A stretch of 64,000 nucleotides of DNA from NCBI GenBank assembly GCA_963693365.1, contig CAVNZM010000013.1, positions 8,990,001 to 9,054,000 on the forward strand, written 5' to 3'. Under the pieces are notes generated by a model. The model was given only the letters and a program-made list of their open reading frames with translations, did not search any database and was not told where the DNA came from. The position numbers were made by a program, and so were the translations under genes. Below, piece by piece: positions 19,391-63,078 of the stretch (positions within the stretch are counted from its first letter, which is position 1; each line of letters begins with the position of its first letter). This DNA comes from Amoebidium appalachense (lineage: Eukaryota > Ichthyosporea).

Positions 19391-20110
19391 ATGACTCACA
19401 ACGGCCCAAATAAGCTCCAGGGCAGCGACAACCCCCCTCACACCTATGAGCTGTATCCCACGCTGGGGACCTACCCGCCACCACCGCCTGGTGCGCCCTA
19501 CCCACCCCCCTATGGGCCCTATGACTCGTACCAGGCCGGCCCTGCCCTGGTGACCGCACCCACACCCACGCAACCCCCGGCCCACGCGTGTGAGCGTATG
19601 CCCCTGGTAGCTGAGGCCCAGCCGCCACAGCCCCCCCGCAGCACGGTGACCACAGTCACCACCACCGTGGTGTCCTCGGGGGCAGAGGCCTTCACTGCTG
19701 AGACAGGCTGTGGGGAGGAGTGCCTGAGTGCCCTGTGGCTGTGGGCGGGGTTGGCCTGGATCGTGACAGTTCTCTACTGGATGTGTGGTCTGTTCTTCCT
19801 GCTCACCATAGTGGGCATACCCATAGGCCTGGACGCTATGCGTGCAGCACGGTTGATGCAGGTCTGCAACGGCAAGAGGCTGGGCTGGAGGGGGGAGCGG
19901 CAGAGCGGGGTGTGTCTGGTGACAAAGTGTGTGTGCTGGTTCCCCTTTGGCCTCATCATTGCCGCCACGCACTTTGTGTTTGGCGCCTTTCTGTGCCTGA
20001 CTCTTGTGGGCATACCCTACGGCGTGGTGCACTTTAGGCTGGTGCCTGTGGCCATGTGCCCGTTTGGGCTGGTCCTGCTGGAGGAGAAGGCTACGGTCTA
20101 TGGTGTGTGA
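19391..20110 (+). CDS. YccF-domain (DUF307) membrane protein
   Basis: Open frame of 239 residues. The ATG at 19391 is the first in frame after the TTTACAG at 19385. Residues 1-75 are Pro/Tyr-rich and disordered (YPPPPPG-like), followed by a Thr/Val-rich linker. The C-terminal half has the duplicated YccF signature: a Trp-rich hydrophobic segment leading to LLTIVGIPIGLDAMRAARL, then a second leading to CLTLVGIPYGVVHFRLVPVA and CPFG. In bacterial YccF the repeated L-T-I-[IV]-G-I-P-F/I-G motif marks two inner-membrane segments. The molecular function is unknown. The Pro-rich N-terminus is not bacterial-like and may be a protein interaction tail. No introns interrupt the coding sequence, unlike most neighbours. 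Confidence 0.85.
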   Translation: MTHNGPNKLQGSDNPPHTYELYPTLGTYPPPPPGAPYPPPYGPYDSYQAGPALVTAPTPTQPPAHACERMPLVAEAQPPQPPRSTVTTVTTTVVSSGAEAFTAETGCGEECLSALWLWAGLAWIVTVLYWMCGLFFLLTIVGIPIGLDAMRAARLMQVCNGKRLGWRGERQSGVCLVTKCVCWFPFGLIIAATHFVFGAFLCLTLVGIPYGVVHFRLVPVAMCPFGLVLLEEKATVYGV

Positions 20111-21864
20111 GGCTGCTACGAATGGCTGTGTGTGGTGTAGGTATATATAGTGAATAGTTATATTAAGTATATATTGAGTTACGTAGTGTAAGAATGATGG
20201 CAACATAAAACTTTAGAAGTCGAAGAGTACCTATAAATATCGTATGGTTGGTGATTCATATATATGTGGTGTGGAGGCCTACTGGCAGGCTTGCCTGGCC
20301 CTACCGTGTCTTCCTTTAACGCTAAGACTACAAAAATAGCTGTGATACGCAGCTGCATGCTTGTTTCTTTCCATACGAAATAAATGTCTTCAGATAAGAG
20401 TCGGAAGCCGCTGAGTCTGCCAAGTCCAGTATCTGGTGTTACCTGATAACGGCTTATAACACATAAAATAAGGTGCTATTTTGTTGTGCTCGGGTTCAGA
20501 TCTAAGTATTCTACTACTTTTGTATCAGCTCAGGTGCGTCAATAGCTCCTTGGTAGGGAAGACCCGAAGTTCCCGATAGTTCAACTGTGAAAACCGTCAG
20601 AGGGCGCCAAAACTGAAACTTGCACGTAATAACTAACAGGTGCTGTTGAACATGACTGCACACGTGTGCTTTGGCATACATGTTATCACCAACCAGACTC
20701 TCCCACTATGCAAGCACATATGACCCTAAGGTTTGGAACCACGGCAAGCACATCTGCACGTGTGTGGACCTGTTAGCAGGGTGGCACGTGCAGGCAAGTG
20801 GGGATAGTTACTGGGCTGGTCGGGCACACAGTGGTTGGGGCCCAGCAGCACCACCCCTGTTGGGGACAGTGAGGGTGTGCCACGTGGCTGCCACGTGTAC
20901 ACACAGAGGGCAGTCAAGAGGTAGGAATGAGGGTGTGGATGTGGGCGCAGGCGGGTAGCTGTCATCTTGCATGCATGATGCTTTGGCTAGCACATAAACA
21001 CACGTGTGACCTTGTGTACTAGTGTGGAGAACACCATGCTTTGTATGTTGAGGTGCCACATCCACAAGGTGGTTGTGCATCGTGTGGGCATGTGCAGGAT
21101 ATGCGTACCTGCACTTGCATGTGCATGAGTGCTTTACGGGCTGCACCTATGCACACTCTCATGCCTAAATTGCCACGGCCTCCCAAGCATGTGAGTGGCA
21201 TAGTGAGGCCTGTTGTTAGTTTGTAGATGAGCATGTGCGAGGGTCTTGTGGGCGACATTCACTCAGTATCTGCGTGAGCTGCTACCAACAGCACATGACT
21301 GAGCGTGTATACTAAGGGGTACACACGACACGGGATGCCCACACCCACAGTACTAGTGCACACACATGGAAAACAGAGCACACTTATGCACACACATGAC
21401 GATCGGGACACAGCAGACATATGCATCACGCGAGAAAACATTCGAAAACAATTTACAGGCACATCACAGAAATGCAAACCCTCGCGGGGCGCTAGTTTTT
21501 CTGAGAAGAGTAAGGAGAGGAGGGTAGGGGCGTTAGGATGGAAGGGAGGTATGAAAAGGTTGTGTGCCTGCCCCTCAGCCTCATATTCGTATGATTATGG
21601 AACTGTTTTTCTTTTGCACGTGTTTGTCCATATCATTCTTTTCTGTCTTCTTCTTCACCCCCCTTTCCTCCCCCCCCCCCCCCTCCCCCCCCCTCCCCCC
21701 TTCCCCCCCCCCCCTCCTCCCAACCCCCCTCCCCCCTCCCCCTCCTCCCTCCCTCCCCACCCCCCTCCTCCCCTCCCTCCCTCCCTCCCTCCCTCCCTCC
21801 CGCATAAAGTTTCTTTTTGCCTAACTTTCTTTAAAAAGGATGAAGTTGGTGGTGGTGTCTCTTT

Positions 21865-21908
<44 letters not shown>

Positions 21909-22767
21909 AGGGGAAAGGAAAGAGAAGGGGCCGGGGGTGGCGAGATGGGGGAGGGGGGGGGGGGGGGGGGAGAATTCGGTGCCAGCCCTTTCTATACCAT
22001 TGCTTCCTTTAACTGCTTTTATTTGTATCAGCAAATTTCTTTGGGCCTGAAACAGGGAGGTGTGTAATGTTTAAATGTTGAAGTGCAGAAAAAGGAAGAG
22101 GGTGGGATAAGTTTGAGGGTAGACAGGATTGGGGGGGAGGTGAGGGGGGGGGGAGGGGGAGGGGGGGGGGGGGGGGGAATAGGTGGTGGTGGTGGTGGTG
22201 GTGAACGGTTGGGGAGGGGAGGTAGGTTCGATAATAAAGCACAAAGACACCTGAAGAGAGATGCTGGGAGGAATCGTATATGTCCTTTTTCTTTGTAGTT
22301 GTGTGTCTGGTGGTGGTGGTGGTGGCTGGGGGGAAGGGAAATTTTTCCAGAGAATACACGGGCCATTCAACACACACACACATGTGGAGGCTGGACAGTT
22401 GGAGATGTGTGTGTGTGTGTGCATGTAAACACGCGTCTGTGCGTGTGCGTGTCTGCATACATGTGTGAAACGTGGAGAAAGGAGTAGGCTTTTTTTTTCT
22501 TTTCCTCTGCCACGATGTATGTGTGTGCGCGCGTGTGTGTGCGTGTGCTGTGTGTATGTGGGGGTTTTTTTTTTTTTTTTGGGAAGAGGGGGGGGGGGGG
22601 GGGGGGGGGGGAGGGAGGGAGGGGCGGGGGGCATTGATATGAGAAAGGGCACCAGCTGGTTCTAACAAAAAATTTCGTTCACACAGACACTGTTCATGGC
22701 AACGAACACCAGGAGCCAACCGCAAGCAGTCATTTATAGCCATATATAGGTTGCCAGATCACACACC
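20111..22767. other. Intergenic between YccF and RAP genes
   Basis: A likely poly(A) signal AATAAA lies at 20379-20384, about 270 bases after the YccF stop. 20600-21500 is mixed sequence with many CACGTG and CATGTG boxes but no convincing gene. 21660-21800 is a C/CT tract with (CCCT)n. G-rich tracts lie at 21868-21906 and 21952-21970, 22137-22177 is G-rich, and 22563-22613 is T then G. The last 100 bases before the RAP start contain CATATATAGG-like TATA sequence. Confidence 0.55.
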
Positions 22768-26786
<4,019 letters not shown>

Positions 26787-27417
26787 CTGGATGCCTGGGG
26801 GGACTGGAGGCCAGAGCAACAAAAATGGCGAAATTTAAAAGGGTGTGGGGGACCAATCGGATGCAGGCACGTGGGGCATGCATGATGGCCAGTACTGGTT
26901 CAGAGCGTTAAAGATGGTCACGTTTAGGCCGAATGATAGGCACTTTCGAGTGGTGCGCATCTCGCCAATCACAAATTGCAGATCGCTTTCGGTTCTGACC
27001 CAACCCGGATCCCTAAATAGAAACCCCGTTTAAATGAAAATTATATCACCCAGTAGAAATACACGTAGCTGCTGTTGTTCGGTGAACCAGGTCTAGCTAG
27101 AAGGCTTGCGGAAATAAGAGCTCTGTATTCCTCCCTATCAGTTCGTCGGGTAGATAACAGGTAATAGGCAAGTTGGTATCCCGTATTATAGACCGTGAAT
27201 ACCTACACCAGATACGGAGATAGTATTCCGAGGAAGGCGATTACAAATGCCCCGTACAAGTATAAGTGAATGTGGAAGAATATCAGAAACACTAGGTCTT
27301 TATTTGCCATGATTACTGGTGGGACGGCTGGCAGTCATGCGCAGTGCCACATGTGCATGACTCAACTAGCAAATCGGTAAAGGCTCCAGTTATATTTATG
27401 CATTCAAAATGTCCCGG

Positions 27418-27451
<34 letters not shown>

Positions 27452-28879
27452 TTTTTTCCCGGCGTGCAACCACCTGCATCTTTCAAAAAATCTTCATGCA
27501 ACACGTTACCGATATATATGCAAGGGTGATACTGCTAGTATTTGAGCATTACCAAAACACCAGAAAAATAGAATACATATATATACGTATACTCCCATTG
27601 ATCATGAGAATCGGCTGGATACACCAGATAGATATTCTGATCATGATTTCTTATTCGTATGATGAACCACAGTAGTACTATTTTAGCATGCATTATTACT
27701 CGCAATTAGAATTCCAAATCACAAGTGCTGCACACAGGCAACGGGTTTTTGGAGTGAAGAGTGTAGTCCTCATGCTGACGGGGCCAGTCCTGCACGGTGC
27801 CGCGTTATCTCTTTGAAAATTGGGGGAGAATTATACTTTGGATAATATTAGCCTCGATGGGTGCTCAAGGGGATCAGCTCGCACGTATCTGCTTACCGAG
27901 CAGGGCAAAACAATCTAGAATGATTCAGAGAAATCGAAACCGTTCTTTTAAATTTAGCGGAACATCATATTTATTTATGCACGGAACGTGCTACATATTC
28001 GCCTGATACATATGAAAGTATGGGATGAGCCGAGCTGTTATTGTTTTGCCCGTTTTCTGTTCACAAAAACTGCTCCAAGGGGAGCTCCATGGGATTTGGA
28101 ATTCGATTCGAATAGATCTGCAGTGATTGCGAATTGGCGCACCCAGCTTCTCATCAGTACAAAAGCTTGTGCAGTAAAATATAGCTATTGGAAATGGAAA
28201 ATAACATCAAGTACTCATATATATATATGTGTGTGTGTATATATAGCAATGTAATATGCTCGTGTCATTGTTTATTTCTGTTGAGGACTTGTAGTAGCAT
28301 CAACAATTAACATGGTTCTAGGTATAGGGAGATTGTCTTACAGCTTCATCATGTGACTCATGTCGACAGGGTTGACCAATCAGCAACACTTGTTCTAAGA
28401 ATAGAACGATATTAGCCAAATATGGTTCAAAGATGCTCCAAAGCCATTCAATACGTAGCCAATCAGAATGGCATATGGCACAATGGAGGAGGGTAAAGCA
28501 TTTTTGCCCAGCGTCCTGAGCCAGCTGTTCCTGGAGCTGCCGGCGAGCATGGCACGCACTGCAGTGCCAGAGTGGCCTTCAAAACGTAGTAGCTCCGAGC
28601 TTGCAAAAGTGGCATAGGGGGGAATACTGAAGGGCCCATAGCAGCGTAGGCGCATATCCACGCGGCAGGCTGCAGCTACCTTTTGCTTTCAGGCATACAC
28701 TAGCGTGCACCTAGCCACCCACACCGACTATACAGGCCCGTAGGAGGGCCGCAGGGCAGTAGAGAGTTTCCATCTTCGTGTGGACTAGAGGCTCAAGAAC
28801 TTGGGAAACCATTGACGTGCACGTGCACCGCCACATAGATGCCATAATACCCGTACACCCTTTTTGGGCGGGGGGCAGT
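26787..28879. other. Intergenic between RAP and EDR2-like genes
   Basis: Mostly unique, AT-moderate sequence, with one C run of about 32 at 27419-27450 and a TA/TG tract at 28217-28245. No RNA gene recognised. Likely promoter and leader of the EDR2-like gene occupy the last 500 bases: CCAATCAG motifs at 28375 and 28459, a short open frame at 28483, and a possible 5' UTR acceptor (TTTTGCTTTCAG, ending about 28692). Confidence 0.55.
28483..28617 (+). CDS. Possible small protein or uORF, 44 codons
   Basis: ATG at 28483 opens a 44-residue frame with protein-like composition (EEGKAFLPSVLSQLFLELPA, then ending in a Ser/Lys-rich tail) in a local GC-rich island about 260 bases before the EDR2-like start. 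A CCAATCAGAATG motif lies 25 bases upstream. It could be an upstream ORF in the leader, an unrecognised small gene or chance. Confidence 0.25.
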   Translation: MEEGKAFLPSVLSQLFLELPASMARTAVPEWPSKRSSSELAKVA

Positions 28880-39929
<11,050 letters not shown>

Positions 39930-40147
39930 GTGGGGGGTAAAGGGGGTGATGAAGGGGGGGAGGAGGGGGGGGGGGGGGGGGGGAAGGGAGGGGGAGGGGG
40001 GACCGGGGGGAGGGGGGGGGGGGGGGGGGGCACAGACTGCTACGAAGCAGATCACACAGGCCCACGTACATACACAGAGAGACACACAGAAATATACACA
40101 CACGTACATTCGCGCACACGCACACATACACGTGCACACCCCCACAC

Positions 40148-40179
<32 letters not shown>

Positions 40180-40190
40180 CCACACACCCA

Positions 40191-40229
<39 letters not shown>

Positions 40230-41112
40230 ACTCACACTCACACACTCACATAGTCACTCATAGTCACACTCAGACTCGCACTCACACTCACACTCACACT
40301 CTCACTCACTCACTCACTCACTCACAAGCGTGTATGCACACGCACACAAGAAAATGCACAAACGCACACACGCACACACACACAAACATGTATAAAAGTT
40401 GTTTGCAGGCCAATTAAATAACATGCACTTAAATAACATGCACGTATTTTTTTGACGTCAATGAACTATGCAACGTCCTTTGCTATTAGTTTCCACGCTT
40501 AGTCTTAAGTGTCTAATATGCCCGTATGGGCTGTTTAGTGGGCAGACGTCTAGATTTGTGGCTGGGACTGCTGATAGTGTGGCACCAATAGCAGTTAATG
40601 CACGTAATTAGAAGGCCAATGTGATATCCCAGATACTTAGGCCCAAACAGAATTGCGGGCAGATGTTCGGCCTTTAACAATAGTCCAGCACGGCACCTTG
40701 CCTGCGGATGCATGCAGCTGCGCTGCATTTTAATGCTGTCAGCCCATTGTAGGATATACTTGTGTTAAACAACGAATAAAATTGTATAAACGATGGCACG
40801 GTGCACTAACGTTGCTTATGTGTACATGAACTGCATCTTGGGGGCCCTGGAGTCACCCCCTTCGGTGGGGGCAGCATGAGATGCGGCATGTCAAGGCAGT
40901 GGGTATGCCTGTCCTGCCCAGGGTAGACTCAAGCTTGGTAGGCCCGGAGTGGAGATGCATGGCCCAGCACTGCATGAGATATATGAGAGGGGCATCGTGT
41001 CATTGCAGTGGCAGGCAAACCTCTGGCTAGGCCCAGGTCGAAACAGTGCTGGCCTAAAGGCACAACAAAATCCATACAACCAGCTATGCGCGCGAGATGC
41101 AGATAACATTGT

Positions 41113-41168
<56 letters not shown>

Positions 41169-41757
41169 AAGGCCTTGTGGGGGATTAAAATGTTTTTTTT
41201 TTTTTTTTTTTTTTTTGGGGGGGGGGGGGGGGGGGAGGGAGGGGGGAGCAGCACGGTACGTATATTTAGACTAGGTTATCTATAATAATTAAACCTCTCA
41301 CCTTTGTCTTTGTTTCATTTTAGTTTGTTTTTAAATGTGACGAGTACGTACGTTCTAACGTTCAGCAGCCCCCCCCCCCCCCCCCCCCCCCCCCCCCCAC
41401 ACACACACACCACACACACATGTACACACACACACGTCTACACGTGCACACACAACATGTACGTGTACAAACGATTATAAATACGGCCGCGGCCACAATC
41501 ATTCATGATGTCCTTAAAAGCCTCATGCGCACATGATACGCATGCGTGCACATTGGCCACTAGTGTGTGGACGCTACTTAGGGCTGACAGTACATATGCA
41601 TGCACATTGGCCACTAGTGTGTGGTCACTACTTAGGGCTGACAGTACATATGCATGCACGATGTACGTCACGATGGTGGTGCACGTGGGGTGGCAGCTGT
41701 GCAAGGCTTGCAAAACAGAAATCCGGCCCGGACCCCTCTTCTTCCCCCGGCTCCCCC

Positions 41758-41801
<44 letters not shown>

Positions 41802-41982
41802 TAGGCCTCCGCTCCCCCTCCCGACATGGGGATAGGGTTGCTCATTACTAAGGGCTGGGATACACATGCATGTGCTTAAGAGCAAGAGCACAAAGCAAAG
41901 GGCATCCAGATGAGCGTTGCACTACTGGCATTGTAAGCGTTGCACTACCGGCAGGGCCTTTGAAATGCGTCCCAAGTATCAC

Positions 41983-42101
41983 GGGGTTTACACTGTTTAC
42001 TCGAGGCAAAGCCAGACCCCGGTCTCAGGTATGGGGGGTTTTTGCTCGGAATATCCCCTCAGCGGTATATCATGATCACGTACATAGATGTCGGGTGATG
42101 A
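41983..42101. repeat. Dispersed 119-bp repeat, copy 1
   Basis: Nearly identical to 62342-62460. The last 77 or so bases, from TCAGGTATGGGGGGTTTTTG to TCGGGTGATGA, appear identical, and a few substitutions lie in the first 40. Flanks are unrelated, so this is a discrete repeat, possibly a short transposed element or ncRNA gene family. Confidence 0.9.
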
Positions 42102-42157
42102 CTATAGGCTATACCAGGGTTTACTTTCTCTACGAGACACCATAAAGACTAAGAAAA

Positions 42158-42460
42158 ATTTTCTTTTGACTGGATTTATTCGACGGAAAGATATGCAAGC
42201 ATGCACGGCATACTGAGAAGACAATAAAAACTTCACGAGTTATCCAGTAACAAGTGCATACTGAGAAACCTGAACACTGTGTGAAAATCATATAAAGATA
42301 TGTAAGAATTTTTTTTTTTCTTTTGACTGGATTTATTCAACGGAAAGATATGCAAGTATGCACGGCATACGGAGAAGACAATAAAAAACTTCACGAGTTA
42401 TCCAGTTACAAGTGCATACTGAGATACCTGAACACTGTTCAACGGAAAGATATGCAAGTA
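42158..42460. repeat. Tandem duplication of ~125 bp plus partial third copy
   Basis: Units start TTTTCTTTTGACTGGATTTA and end CTGAACACTGT (about 42158-42280 and 42312-42438). AACGGAAAGATATGCAAGTA begins a third partial copy at 42440. The copies differ at a few positions. Confidence 0.92.
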
Positions 42461-42507
42461 AAAATCATTTAGTTGGGGTTCCCCGTTTTTTTTTTTTAAA
42501 GCCACCG

Positions 42508-42515
42508 TGACGTCA
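42508..42515 (+). promoter_or_regulatory. TGACGTCA about 300 bp upstream of the kinase start
   Basis: The octamer is followed within ten bases by AGCCATCTT, a YY1-like motif, and ATTGG-type elements nearby. It is the best promoter candidate for the kinase gene by position. Confidence 0.35.
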
Positions 42516-42809
42516 GCAGGTAGCCATCTTGTGTGCTGGTTGGACTAATCTTTCGTGGCTGGGTCTACGCCTTCAGACCTGCCAGCCATCACTTGTTCAT
42601 GATCACCGCCGCTCGGACTGGGTGACTGACAACCACCGCGCAGCTGCAGGGAAACCACACACAGAGGGGCACTTATGTAGGGTACGCGCTGTTCATCCAC
42701 GCACACGCACACGCACACGCACACGCACACGCAGCAGGCACGAGGTGCACGTGCAGACACATGCAGGGGCTGGCTGCGTGAGCCCCCTGCTGTCGTGGGG
42801 GCTGGCGCC

Positions 42810-59099
<16,290 letters not shown>

Positions 59100-59186
59100 T
59101 TTACTATGAAGCATGGACCCCCCGGCCTTGTTCTTTTTATTTATATTAATTTATTATTATTATTTTTTTCTTTTTTTCTCTTTTTT

Positions 59187-59220
<34 letters not shown>

Positions 59221-59604
59221 TGAGCGCGAATGGTAGTGGTTGGGGTGGGCTGATGTCCTTGGCTCTCGTGTGCACCCTGTGAGTGCAAGGGCTTTGGTTC
59301 CCCCTAAAGTGAGAGTGTCGATTGTGGCTGTTTGCACTGGAATATTTAGGTGGTTTCTTCCCCCTTCTTTTCTTTTTTGAAGGTGTGGCGGATTGGATGT
59401 TATTTTGGATTTTGGAGGATGGTTAGTGTTGTTAAAGGGATGTATATTTAGGAATCAAGATCTCTTGGTCAATGCTTCGAGACGGTGAATCCCTTCTTTG
59501 ATATATGCGTGCACCACTCAACACTTAGGAGACACGCACATGACGAACACATGGGCACGAACTAATACGCACATAGATACGGAGGTTCTAACACACGTGA
59601 CACA

Positions 59605-59774
<170 letters not shown>

Positions 59775-60154
59775 AACACGTCTATAGTAATTTGCGTAAT
59801 GTAACCCATCTCTCCCGTAGTCACCCACGTGACACTATATATTTCGAATGTAAAGCTACTGGTGAGTGCTAAGTATGCCTGTCACATGCGTGACCATTAA
59901 ATTTGCATCCCTGCTGGCCGTGGAAGTCTGAGGCATGGGTCGGCACGGGGGGCCCAGAGCAGCAAAATCTCGCAATCGATATCATCAAACCCCCCCCCCC
60001 CCCCCCCCCCCCCCCCTCCCGGGCTCTCCCCCTCGCCCCTCCTCCCCTGCCCCCCTCCCCCCCTTCTCATGGATTTCCGAAGCATATATGGCCACGCATG
60101 CGCACACTCCTTCTATTCTTCCCACGACCATCTGAATGGTCATCATCCCCCTCC

Positions 60155-60189
<35 letters not shown>

Positions 60190-60949
60190 ACACACACACA
60201 CATATGCATGTACACACACACACCTGTGACGTGCACCCCGCTCACTTCACATGTACCCCCACCCCATCCCGGCCCTACTCCCCCGGGCCCGACAGTGCAG
60301 CATGCATGTATGACCATGATTGTAAATGCTGCCTGTTGCAGAATGGTTTCGCTCGATCAGCAGAAAAATCATGAAATAGCATCATGTTGCGCAAAAATGT
60401 TGCGCATGCAGAAAAGAATATTTCTTCTCAATTGCAAGGCAAAATAAATTTGGCATATCTCCAGGTTGGTTATTGCAAAACAAACAAGGTTATTGCAAAA
60501 CAATTTTTCTTCCCAGTTTTTTGTTGATTGAAAATTTGTTGCAAAATATACCTTGCACATGCCCAATGCAAGCCGCTTTCAAAAAGGTATTTTTCTAATG
60601 AAATTCTGGTAACCGTTGCAGCAATTATCTAGAGGCACAACTTGCAGGCTGAGCATATTCTACGTGGCCGTGGATAATTCTTCAGTACACTAATTGCACG
60701 TAAAACCCCCACGTGCACACCAACCCCCTTGGGTGCCCTGAATCAGGCAAGGCAGACCGAATCAACATGTACTTACGGAGCTTGAGCATGAACGAACATG
60801 TGTTGGGTCATTAACTACTTCTCTTGCTGAATATATTTTCTCTTTTCTATCCAGCCGATCGATTCTTTTCAAATACCGGAAATTTGTAAAGCCTTGCTGG
60901 CCATGGTTCTGGTTGAGCCCTTGAATTCGAGGAGGAAGAGGGGGCCCCG

Positions 60950-61092
60950 AAGAGGGGGGGGGGGGGGAGGGACATGTGAAGCCATATGGAGAGGGAGAGA
61001 GAGAGAGAGAGGGGGGGGGGGGGGGAGGGGGGGGGGGAGGGGGGGAGAGAGAGAGAGAGAGAAAGAAAGAGAGAGTCTCAGAGAGGGCCTCG

Positions 61093-61153
<61 letters not shown>

Positions 61154-61315
61154 AGGGAGAGAGAGAGAGGGGGGGCCGAGGGGGGGGGGGGGGGGGGGGG
61201 GAGAGGGGGGGGGGAGGGGGCGGGCGGGTGGGGGGAAGGGGGGGGGGGGCCGGGGGGGAAGGGTGGGGTGGGGGGGGTGGGGTTGGGGGAGGGGGGGGGG
61301 GGGGGGGGGGGAAGG
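60950..61315. repeat. (GA)n and G-rich purine tract
   Basis: Almost all purine on the plus strand, with (GA)n at 61098-61150 and G runs up to about 20. It resembles the tract at 15825-16460. Confidence 0.94.
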
Positions 61316-61359
61316 AGACATGGTACTAGTATCGTATGCATGTCACTGAGACCTTAAAG

Positions 61360-61422
61360 CCTTGCACGGGTGCAAGAGCACACAAAAAATCCCTTGCACG
61401 GGTGCAAGAGTACACAAAAAAT
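61360..61422. repeat. Two direct copies of a small hairpin unit
   Basis: Each 32-bp unit has CTTGCAC-GG-GTGCAAG, a 7-bp perfect stem, followed by AG[CT]ACACAAAAAATC. Confidence 0.9.
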
Positions 61423-61878
61423 CAATGGTAGCAGTGTCATGCATATTATGCACCCACGGCTGGGCTGTGCACGTGCATGCTCACTCACACCAGCACCTAT
61501 CATAGTATAGCTAGCGGCAGGTAAAGGAAGGGTTCACGGGCGGTGATGGGTAGGCAGACTGCTGGTGGCCATGGCAGGACTGGCCACGGCCACCATGGCA
61601 CAGTCAGCACATGCAAGGCCCACTTGCATACATTGACTAAGGCGGGCACGCAACAGGGTTAGCGATAGCATGCACGTGTGTGCCTCTGTGGTGTACACGT
61701 TTAGTGTGGTTCGTTCACGTGGCTTGCCATCGTGGTCACCAGCCACCATGCAGCAGCGGGACAGGCATCAGCCCGATGACGTCATACTGCATAGGCTGTA
61801 CCAGTGCCTACTGCCAATTTGGTGCAAAGGTGCAAGGCGAAAAAGTGAGAGGTGGAGATCTTGGTGGAGAGAGTCATT

Positions 61879-61901
61879 CCCAGCCTCGGTCGGAGGCTGG
61901 G
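61879..61901. repeat. 9-bp stem-loop with trailing T run
   Basis: CCCAGCCTC and GAGGCTGGG pair around GGTCG, followed by TTTTAGG. It resembles a short RNA 3' hairpin, but there is no recognised gene beside it. Confidence 0.6.
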
Positions 61902-62341
61902 TTTTAGGAGATAGAAAGGGGTATGACTGAGCTGTTTGCCGGCAATCAGCTAGCAGAATAGATGGTGGGGACCTCCAATCAGGTGCGTTAATCTAGTCGG
62001 ATCTAGGAGAGTGGCGTTCCTTTTTGGACCTTTTGGCAATACATAAAAACCTTGAAAGAAAAGCAAAGCCTTACCGGGCTAAAGTGTTTGGTGACATTAA
62101 CCAAAAACGGCATTGTATAATTGGTGCATTGTAAGTTAGACCACCTGTAGACAATTCTAGATTGCTGATTAGCTATCGGGATTTTAATTGAATTAAATCA
62201 TAGAAAACGCAGGCGCATGGATCTATAAAACTGTGATCGTCTGCCAATCACCTATTGTACCGAGATCTGGCCAGATCGATGTATTCCGCATCGTGACACT
62301 ATTGCACGAGATCGCCATCGATCGAAGATACCATATAGTTC

Positions 62342-62460
62342 TGGGGGTTTACGCTGTTTATTCGAGGCAAAGAGAGACCAGTCTCAGGTATGGGGGGTTT
62401 TTGCTCGGAATATCCCCTCAGCGGTATATCATGATCACGTACATAGATGTCGGGTGATGA
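62342..62460. repeat. Dispersed 119-bp repeat, copy 2
   Basis: Counterpart of 41983-42101 in the same orientation. Downstream it joins directly to GCGAGCGAAGCGAGAGC-type sequence, which copy 1 lacks. Confidence 0.9.
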
Positions 62461-62652
62461 GGCGAGCGAAGCGAGAGCCGCGCCGGGGCGAACGCGCAAG
62501 CGAGGCTCGGCAGTGAGCCCGGACGACCGAGGCTGGGCCCACGGCGAAATGGCGTAGCCATTGAGCCCATTTATGATCAGGGCGAAACTCTAGCGAAAGA
62601 AGACCAAAAGCACTTGCACAATAGCGAAAGAAGACCAAAAGCACTTGCACAA
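62461..62652. repeat. GC-rich repeat-like block ending in a 31-bp tandem duplication
   Basis: Starts with GCGAGCGAAGCGAGAGC, contains the small hairpin AATGGC-GTA-GCCATT, and ends with two exact 31-bp copies of TAGCGAAAGAAGACCAAAAG plus CACTTGCACAA at 62591-62621 and 62622-62652. The composition differs from both flanks, suggesting an inserted element. Confidence 0.75.
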
Positions 62653-63078
62653 AACGAGTTGTGTGTAGGCAAGTCTTACATCAGATACCCTTCCTTGTGC
62701 CATTGTGAAGGCTACACGTGAATAAGAGGTATCAGCGCACTAACCAACTAATTAGAGGCAAAGGGTTACCACGCCGCAGCAAAGCCTAGTTGGTTGATAG
62801 CCCCTCTGCGGGTCAAGTAAACATAGGCCATAGACACGTAGATTACACGCACACAGAAAGCACGCACATACACGCGCAACTTCGGCGGCCGGCAAACACA
62901 CAGGGTATGCTATAAAAATACACACAGTACGCAGGCAGCACACGCACAGGGTTCACAGTTACGAAATACACACACGGCACACACAGGCCACGGGCAGGCT
63001 ACCCACACGGACCCCACACACCAGGAGGCTGCCCTCCTCGCCTTCACGCACCATGGCCAGGTGACCACACCCTCCACC

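Larger units (their letters stand above)
39930..42809. other. Intergenic between EDR2-like and kinase genes
   Basis: G-rich then CA/CTCA repeats from 39930 to 40395, unique sequence with no protein-like frame at 40400-41100, about 56 G at 41112-41167 and T24G21 at 41192-41236. A C run at 41369-41398 passes into CA, a short direct repeat (CATTGGCCACTAGTGTGTGG twice) lies at 41550-41660, and a C run at 41761-41801. The dispersed 119-bp repeat is at 41983-42101 and a tandem duplication at 42158-42460. The kinase promoter probably lies in 42460-42809. Confidence 0.55.

Noticed and set aside
61534-61930. Short frames on both strands suggesting a small gene
   Set aside because: Composition is unremarkable, there is no clear splice structure and no recognisable motif.
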